Part shown: positions 5,150-10,039 of the stretch, one piece after another | How the letters are laid out: every line of letters begins with the position of its first letter | Position numbering within the stretch: position 1 is the stretch's first letter | Assembly: GCA_945876015.1 (NCBI GenBank) | Contig: CAMCNM010000050.1 | Coordinates: 1-10,039 of the forward strand | Length of the DNA: 10,039 nt | From: Gemmatimonas phototrophica | GTDB lineage: Bacteria; Gemmatimonadota; Gemmatimonadetes; Longimicrobiales; Gaopeijiaceae | Direction: 5' to 3' | Made by a program: the position numbers and the translations under genes | The notes under the pieces: model-generated | Databases searched by the model: none | The model's input: the letters and a program-made list of their open reading frames with translations, nothing else | What the model was told of the DNA's origin: nothing

Positions 5150-6666
5150 GCTGCCCCGACCGCAGGACCTTCCTGAAGCGCACCGCGATGGCTTCGGCCG
5201 CCGCTGCCGCCTCTGCACTCTTCCCCGACCTCGTCCTCGGCGAGGAGATCGGTCGCTACCTCGGGGGATCCGCCGATCTGGTTTGGAAGAAGACGCCCTG
5301 CCGCTTCTGCGGAGTGGGGTGCGGTCTGTTGGTGGGTCTCGAGAACGGACGGGCGGTCGCCGTGCGGGGCGACCCGGATTCGCTGGTGAACCGGGGCCTC
5401 GCGTGCGTGAAGGGCTATCTGTCGGTGCAGGCGCTCTACGGTCGAGACCGGCTCACGCGTGCCATGGTCCGGCGCGATGGCCGCCTCGTTGCGGTACCCA
5501 TCCAGGAGGCTCTGGACCTGGTGGCCGCGAAGCTCCGTGAGACCACCGAACAGTATGGTAATGACAGCGTGGCCATCTACGGCTCGGGGCAGTGGACGAT
5601 CCCCGACGGATACGTGGCGTCCAAGCTCTTCAAGGGAGCCCTCGGGACCAACAACGTGGAGGCGAACGCGCGCCTCTGCATGAGCAGCGCGGTCACCGGA
5701 TTCATGACCAGCTTCGGCCTCGACGAACCGATGGGCTGCTACGAAGACATCGACCACGCCGATGTCTTCGTGCTCTGGGGCAACAACATGGCCGAGATGC
5801 ACCCGGTCCTCTTTTCCCGCATGCTGGAGCAGCGGCAGAAGCGGCCCGACGTGAAGATCATCGACCTGGCGACCCGCACGACGCGAACCAGCTACGCCGC
5901 CGACCGGTCCCTTCTCTTCGCGCCTCAGGCCGACCTCGCCATCGCCAACGCCATCTGCCACGAGATCGTCGCACGCAACTGGGTTAACGGCGATTTCGTG
6001 CAGAAGCACGTTTCCTTCTTCAAGGGAAAGACCGACATCGGCTACGGCCTCTCCGATGACGCGACCTTCGTGGATGAACCGGAGGAGACCACGTGGGAGG
6101 AGTACGTCCGCTTCCTCTCGGCGTACACCCCGGAACGGGCCGCCGAGATCTCGGGCCTGCCCGCGGCCGACATCCGATGGCTGGCATCCCTCTACGGGGA
6201 CCCGGCTCGCAAGGTGACGTCGTTCTGGTGCATGGGGCTCAACCAGCACACGCGCGGGACGTGGGTCAACAACCTCGTCTACAACATCCATCTCCTGCTG
6301 GGGAAGATCTCGTCACCCGGGAACAGCCCCTTCTCGCTGACGGGCCAACCCAGCGCCTGCGGCACCGTGCGCGAGGTGGGCACCGCGACCCATGCGCTTC
6401 CGCACGGCACCGTGACCAATCAGGAGGATCGTGAATTCGCCGCCGGGATCTGGGGAGTGCCCGTCGAGAGCATCGATCCCAAGCCCACGCACCACGCGAT
6501 CTCCATGTTCCGGGCGCTGGACCGGGGCGACATCCGGTTCATGTGGATCCAGGTGACCAACCCCATGGTCACGCTGCCTCACCTCAACCGGTACCGGGGC
6601 GCCGAGCGGGGTTGGGCACGAGCCACCGAGACGTGCCTGGCTTGTCACCTGGCGAAGCCCCTCTAG
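5146..6666 (+). CDS. napA: periplasmic nitrate reductase catalytic subunit, C-terminally truncated
   Basis: NapA reduces nitrate to nitrite in the periplasm with a molybdenum bis-MGD cofactor and one 4Fe-4S cluster. The start is GTG 5146, inside the napD stop. Residues 1-31 form a Tat signal (RRTFLK at 6-11, Ala-rich core). Cluster cysteines are Cys52, Cys55, Cys59 and Cys87 (CRFCGVGC, then LACVKG). NNVEANARLCMSSA carries the probable Mo-ligating Cys178. DEPMGCYEDI, LWGNNMAEMHPVLFSRM and NQHTRGTWVNN are strong NapA signatures. Family similarity stops near residue 484 (TLPHLNRYR); a 22-residue unrelated tail ending TCLACHLAKPL follows, then TAG. At 506 residues against about 830, the C-terminal molybdopterin-dinucleotide-binding domain is missing, so an active enzyme is unlikely. 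No napB, C, G or H follows. It may be a deletion product or an assembly junction. Confidence 0.9.
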   Translation: MSCPDRRTFLKRTAMASAAAAASALFPDLVLGEEIGRYLGGSADLVWKKTPCRFCGVGCGLLVGLENGRAVAVRGDPDSLVNRGLACVKGYLSVQALYGRDRLTRAMVRRDGRLVAVPIQEALDLVAAKLRETTEQYGNDSVAIYGSGQWTIPDGYVASKLFKGALGTNNVEANARLCMSSAVTGFMTSFGLDEPMGCYEDIDHADVFVLWGNNMAEMHPVLFSRMLEQRQKRPDVKIIDLATRTTRTSYAADRSLLFAPQADLAIANAICHEIVARNWVNGDFVQKHVSFFKGKTDIGYGLSDDATFVDEPEETTWEEYVRFLSAYTPERAAEISGLPAADIRWLASLYGDPARKVTSFWCMGLNQHTRGTWVNNLVYNIHLLLGKISSPGNSPFSLTGQPSACGTVREVGTATHALPHGTVTNQEDREFAAGIWGVPVESIDPKPTHHAISMFRALDRGDIRFMWIQVTNPMVTLPHLNRYRGAERGWARATETCLACHLAKPL

Positions 6667-6984
6667 AGGACGCTGCTCTCAGCCTGAGTGCTCCGCGACC
6701 GGCGACGTGAAATGGAAGGTCGAGCCGGTCCCAGGCTCGCTCTCGACCATGATGCGGCCGCCGTGCTGCTCCACGATCCCCTTCACGATCACCAGCCCGA
6801 GTCCGGTACCTGCCTGGTGCGCCGCGTCCGCCGACCGCGAAACCCCTCCCCCTCAGCGGGGTTCTCTCGGCCCGAGCGCGGGCCCCCGGGGATTGCGCGG
6901 GCAACCCGCCTTCTCCACCGTCCCGATCTCGAATCCGTCAGGATCGGGTCTCAATCCCTCGAAACATCCGTCGAACGAGAGGTA
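6667..6984. other. gap between truncated napA and acnA, holding a kinase relic and the acnA upstream region
   Basis: 318 bases. The left half is the antisense kinase tail (6679-6852). The right half (6853-6984) should carry the acnA promoter, but no good sigma-70 pair is visible. It has two weak dyads: AACCCC/GGGGTT (6841-6846 with 6858-6863) and CCCGATC/GATCGGG (6922-6928 with 6942-6948, 13-base loop). The acnA reading frame stays open through all of this, but that extension is antisense to recognisable kinase sequence and is not coding. Confidence 0.65.
6679..6852 (-). pseudogene. C-terminal relic of a sensor histidine kinase
   Basis: Reading leftward from 6852 to the TGA at 6681-6679, 57 codons encode the end of a HATPase_c domain. 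[18 protein letters not shown] is the G2 box and following helix, and [17 protein letters not shown] is the last two strands, with the typical GxGSTFxF ending. The preceding [10 protein letters not shown] also matches the usual residues before G2. Immediately upstream in frame is TGA (6855-6853). None of the H, N, D/G1 or F boxes is present, and no start codon or ribosome site precedes it, so it cannot make a kinase. It converges on the truncated napA, 12 bases away. Full kinases of this class autophosphorylate on His and pass the phosphate to a response regulator; none is here. Confidence 0.82.
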
Positions 6985-9822
6985 ATGTCCGTGGCCGCGA
7001 GCAGAAAGGATCCCTTCGGCGCTCTCACCTCCCTGAACCTGAAGGAGGGGAAGACGTCGTTCTACTCCCTGGCCGCCCTCGAGAAGGCCGGCGTCGCGAA
7101 GCTGGATCGACTTCCATTCTCCATCCGGATCCTGCTCGAGAACGCGCTGCGCCATGCGGGACGCGGCTACGTGACCGAGGAGCACGTGAAAGCGGTGGCC
7201 GCCTGGAGCCCGAAGAACGCGGGCGCGGACTTCCCCTTCATGCCGACCCGGGTGGTGCTCCAGGACTTCACCGGCGTGCCCGCGGTGGTGGACCTCGCGG
7301 TCATGCGCGACGGCATCGCCGCCTTGGGCGGTGACCCGACCCGCATCAACCCGGTGGTGCCCGCCGATCTCGTGATCGACCACTCGATTCAGGTGGACTT
7401 CTACGGCACCAAGGAAGCGTACCGGCAGAACGTGGAGCTCGAGTTCGAGCGCAACCGCGAGCGCTACGCGCTGCTGCGATGGGCGCAGGAAGCCTTCGAG
7501 AACTTCTCCGTGGTGCCGCCGGGCATGGGGATCGTGCACCAGGTGAACCTCGAGTACCTCGCCTCGGTGGTGCATCGTCGCCAGGAGGACGGGGACTGGG
7601 TCGCGTATCCCGACACAGTCGTCGGCACCGATTCGCACACCACGATGATCAACGGCATCGGAGTGGTCGGCTGGGGCGTCGGCGGGATCGAGGCCGAGGC
7701 CGTCATGCTGGGCCAGCCCTACTACATGCTGCTGCCCGAAGTCGTCGGCGTGAAGCTCCACGGCTCTCTCCCCGAGGGAGCGACCGCGACCGACCTCGTG
7801 CTGCGCGCCACCGAGCTGCTGCGTAAGCACGGCGTGGTGGACAAGTTCGTCGAGTACTACGGGTCGGGGCTCTCCAACCTCTCGCTGCCCGACAAGGCGA
7901 CGCTCGCCAACATGTCGCCCGAGTACGGCGCTACGATCGGCTTCTTCCCGGTGGACCAGGAAGCGCTCAAGTACCTCCAGGGATCCGGTCGTTCGCCCGA
8001 GCTGGTCGAGCGGGTCGAGCGCGTGAGCAAGGAGCTGGGTCTGTTCCGCACGGACAGCACACCCGACCCCGAGTTCACGTCGCGGATCGAGATCGACCTG
8101 GCCACGATCGAGCCCAGCCTCGCTGGGCCGAAGCGTCCGCAGGACCGGGTGCGTCTGGCCGACCTGCGGCGTTCATTCGAGAAGGATTGCCCCGGCCTCG
8201 TGCCGAGCGGCTTCCCGCCGAAGGACATTACGCCGAACGTGGGTGGGCATGGCGAGAGCTGGGCTAGCGAAGGGGGCAATCTGCCCCAACCGGCCACCGC
8301 GGGCGCGACTTCCGCACACGAGACCGCGGTCGCCGAGCGCCTCCCCGGTCGATCCGTGCGGTCGAAGCTGGAGAGCGGCGTGGACGCGGACATCGGCGAC
8401 GGCACGCTCGTGGTCGCCGCCATCACGTCGTGCACGAACACGTCCAATCCCTCGGTGATGGTGGGCGCCGGCCTGGTCGCCAAGAAGGCCGTCGCGCTCG
8501 GGCTGACGGTGAAGCCCTGGGTGAAGACCAGCCTCGCGCCCGGATCCAAGGTGGTCACCGACTACCTGAACGGAGCCAACCTGATGGAGCCGCTCGACAT
8601 GCTCGGCTTCCAGGTGGTGGGCTACGGCTGCACCACGTGCATCGGCAACAGCGGCCCGCTGTCCGACTCGATCTCGAAGGCGATCGCGGACAACGGACTC
8701 GTAGTGGCGGCCGTGCTGTCCGGCAACCGTAACTTCGAGGCTCGTATCCACCCGCAGGTGCGGGCCAACTATCTCGCGTCGCCCATGCTGGTGGTGGCGT
8801 TCGCGCTGGCCGGCCGCGTGGACATCGACCTCTACAACGAGCCGCTCGGACGCGGGAAGGACGGGAAGCCCGTCTTCCTCGCGGACATCTGGCCGACACA
8901 GCAGGAGATCCGAGACACCGTCATCAGCTCGCTCAAGCCCGAGATGTACAAGAAGCGCTACGGCGAGGTGTTCGACGGCGACGACCTGTGGAAGGCGCTG
9001 CCGCTCCCCGCGGAGGGAAGTCGCTACACCTGGGACGACACCTCGACGTACGTGGCGAAGCCGCCGTTCTTCGAGGGGATGAAGAAGGAGGCCACGGACC
9101 CCGGCGATATCGCGGGCGCGCGGGTGCTCGCCATCCTGGGGGATTCGGTGACGACCGACCACATCTCTCCTGCCGGATCGATCCCGAAGAAGGAGCCCGC
9201 GGGCACCTACCTGATCTCGCGCGGCGTCCAGCCGGTCGATTTCAACACGTTCGGCTCGCGGCGCGGCCATCACGAGGTGATGATGCGGGGCACGTTCGGC
9301 AACGTGCGCATCCGGAACCTCATGCTGAAGGACAAGGAAGGCGGGTACACCATCCACTTCCCCACCGGCGAGCAGATCTCGATCTACGACGCGTCGATGC
9401 GCTACCAGGCCGCGGGGACACCGCTCGTCATCATCACCGGGAAGGAGTACGGCACCGGGTCGTCGCGCGACTGGGCAGCCAAGGGAACGGCGCTGCTCGG
9501 CGTGAAGGCCGTGATCGCCGAGAGCTACGAGCGCATCCACCGGTCGAACCTGGTCGGCATGGGCGTGCTCCCGCTGGTCTTCCAGCCCGGCCAGAGCGCC
9601 TCGACGCTCGGGCTCGACGGAACCGAGACGATCGAGATCTCCGGTATTGCGAAGGGCCTCAAGCCCGGAGCGGTGGTGGACGTGGTCGCCCGCCGCGACG
9701 ACGGCACCGAGATCGAGTTCAGGGCGATCGCCCGCCTCGACTCGGACGTGGACGTGAACTACTACCAGAACGGCGGCATCCTCCACACGGTGCTGCGCAG
9801 GATGGCCCGGGGCGAGATGTAG
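6985..9822 (+). CDS. acnA: aconitate hydratase, AcnA/IRP1 type
   Basis: Aconitase isomerises citrate to isocitrate via cis-aconitate in the TCA cycle, using a 4Fe-4S cluster in which one iron binds substrate. The protein is 945 residues from ATG 6985 (E. coli AcnA has 891). Signatures in order: FPFMPTRVVLQDFTGVPAVVDLA near residue 84; DSHTTMINGIGVVGWGVGGIE from 216; SCTNTSNPSVMVGAGL with cluster Cys483; GYGCTTCIGNSGPL with Cys549 and Cys552; then the swivelling domain with DHISPAGSIP and GTGSSRDWAAKG (Arg828, substrate loop). A low-complexity Gly/Ala linker at about residues 412-450 explains part of the extra length. The ribosome site AGAGGT (6978-6983) is only one base from the ATG but 7 bases from GTG 6991, so the true start may be GTG, giving 943 residues. 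A chorismate mutase gene begins 16 bases after the stop. Confidence 0.97.
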   Translation: MSVAASRKDPFGALTSLNLKEGKTSFYSLAALEKAGVAKLDRLPFSIRILLENALRHAGRGYVTEEHVKAVAAWSPKNAGADFPFMPTRVVLQDFTGVPAVVDLAVMRDGIAALGGDPTRINPVVPADLVIDHSIQVDFYGTKEAYRQNVELEFERNRERYALLRWAQEAFENFSVVPPGMGIVHQVNLEYLASVVHRRQEDGDWVAYPDTVVGTDSHTTMINGIGVVGWGVGGIEAEAVMLGQPYYMLLPEVVGVKLHGSLPEGATATDLVLRATELLRKHGVVDKFVEYYGSGLSNLSLPDKATLANMSPEYGATIGFFPVDQEALKYLQGSGRSPELVERVERVSKELGLFRTDSTPDPEFTSRIEIDLATIEPSLAGPKRPQDRVRLADLRRSFEKDCPGLVPSGFPPKDITPNVGGHGESWASEGGNLPQPATAGATSAHETAVAERLPGRSVRSKLESGVDADIGDGTLVVAAITSCTNTSNPSVMVGAGLVAKKAVALGLTVKPWVKTSLAPGSKVVTDYLNGANLMEPLDMLGFQVVGYGCTTCIGNSGPLSDSISKAIADNGLVVAAVLSGNRNFEARIHPQVRANYLASPMLVVAFALAGRVDIDLYNEPLGRGKDGKPVFLADIWPTQQEIRDTVISSLKPEMYKKRYGEVFDGDDLWKALPLPAEGSRYTWDDTSTYVAKPPFFEGMKKEATDPGDIAGARVLAILGDSVTTDHISPAGSIPKKEPAGTYLISRGVQPVDFNTFGSRRGHHEVMMRGTFGNVRIRNLMLKDKEGGYTIHFPTGEQISIYDASMRYQAAGTPLVIITGKEYGTGSSRDWAAKGTALLGVKAVIAESYERIHRSNLVGMGVLPLVFQPGQSASTLGLDGTETIEISGIAKGLKPGAVVDVVARRDDGTEIEFRAIARLDSDVDVNYYQNGGILHTVLRRMARGEM

Positions 9823-9824
9823 GC

Positions 9825-9833
9825 GAGGAGGTG
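9825..9833 (+). promoter_or_regulatory. ribosome binding site of the chorismate mutase gene
   Basis: GAGGAGGTG lies 5 bases before ATG 9839, a near-perfect Shine-Dalgarno sequence in the 16-base gap after the acnA stop. It fixes the start and supports co-transcription with acnA. Confidence 0.85.
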
Positions 9834-9838
9834 CTTCC

Positions 9839-10039
9839 ATGAGCCAGGAGCGGCTCGACCAGCTGCGCGAAGCGATCGAAGCGCTCGACGCGGATCTGGT
9901 GCGGCTCATGGAGAAACGCCGCGCCCTCGTGGTCGAGGTTGGCCGCGTGAAGAAGGGCCTCGGGCTGCCCGTGATGGACCCGACGCGCGAGGCGGCGGTG
10001 GTACGCCGCGCCGCCGCGCTCGCGCGCGATCAGGGCGGC
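9839..10039 (+). CDS. AroQ-type chorismate mutase, N-terminal part (cut by the right edge)
   Basis: The first 67 codons of an AroQ-class chorismate mutase, which rearranges chorismate to prephenate on the way to phenylalanine and tyrosine. The sequence aligns without gaps to the mutase domain of E. coli PheA with an offset of one. Arg10, Arg27, Lys38, Asp47, Arg50 and Glu51 match PheA Arg11, Arg28, Lys39, Asp48, Arg51 and Glu52, all active-site positions. LDQLREAIEALDADLVRLM is the long first helix. The window ends before the third helix, so I cannot tell whether this is a free mutase (~90 residues) or the front of a bifunctional enzyme with prephenate dehydratase (PheA) or DAHP synthase. The start has a strong ribosome site. 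It probably shares a transcript with acnA, an unusual pairing without an obvious metabolic link. Confidence 0.92.
   Translation, partial: MSQERLDQLREAIEALDADLVRLMEKRRALVVEVGRVKKGLGLPVMDPTREAAVVRRAAALARDQGG

Noticed and set aside
4825..6291. A 488-codon open frame on the minus strand opposite napD/napA
   Set aside because: Its protein is Arg/His/Gly-rich without motifs, as expected opposite a GC-rich coding gene; the plus strand carries clear Nap signatures.
6841..6863. AACCCC/GGGGTT dyad as a terminator or operator before acnA
   Set aside because: Only six pairs, an 11-base loop, no T-run, and half of it lies in the kinase relic.
6688..6984. An N-terminal extension of aconitase by 99 codons in the same open frame
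   Set aside because: It runs antisense through recognisable histidine kinase sequence, has no AcnA similarity and no ribosome site; AcnA proteins begin at about the residue encoded at 6985-6991.
8173..9909. A 578-codon open frame on the minus strand opposite acnA
   Set aside because: Antisense shadow of a certain aconitase gene, low-complexity composition and no ribosome site.

Overview
The window is GC-rich, gene-dense bacterial DNA. Signal peptides, a lipoprotein, two probable outer-membrane proteins and a Tat-exported nitrate reductase point to a diderm (Gram-negative type) bacterium. The beta-barrel protein carries a FadL/PorV/TraF-like 'NPAGL' motif. That, with the GC-rich codon use, would suit an uncultured lineage of the FCB/Eisenbacteria/Gemmatimonadota sort, but no marker here fixes the phylum and the placement is only a guess.

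Layout. (1) 1-835, minus: the first 278 codons of citrate synthase (gltA), running off the left edge. (2) 836-1071: a divergent intergenic region with three related copies of a GTAC..GAGCGGG element that can form alternative hairpins. (3) 1072-1626, plus: a small exported, probably outer-membrane protein, closed by a strong intrinsic terminator at 1652-1697. (4) 4663 down to 1721, all minus: tRNA-Leu(CAA), a small two-helix membrane protein with a TTG start, an intrinsic terminator that seems to contain the next promoter, then a probable two-gene operon of a lipoprotein and a ~426-residue beta-barrel protein. (5) 4850-6666, plus: napD and napA overlapping by GTGA. NapA is cut to 506 residues against about 830 in the family and ends in a short unrelated tail containing a CxxCH motif. 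(6) 6679-6852, minus: the last ~57 codons of a histidine kinase, opened by an in-frame stop, so a gene relic. (7) 6985-9822, plus: a complete AcnA-type aconitase. (8) 9839-10039, plus: the start of an AroQ-type chorismate mutase, running off the right edge.

How the genes work together. Citrate synthase and aconitase are consecutive steps of the TCA cycle and lie about 6 kb apart in divergent orientation; the intervening genes are mostly envelope genes. The nap segment looks like a decaying or rearranged locus: the chaperone gene is intact, the catalytic subunit has lost its C-terminal cofactor domain, and the adjoining convergent kinase has lost everything but its tail. I see no CRISPR array, transposase, integrase or toxin-antitoxin pair. 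The parts worth a second look are the napA/kinase scar, the uncharacterised lipoprotein-barrel pair with its embedded promoter, the 15-bp tandem repeat beside the tRNA, and the hairpin-forming repeats between gltA and the small exported protein.
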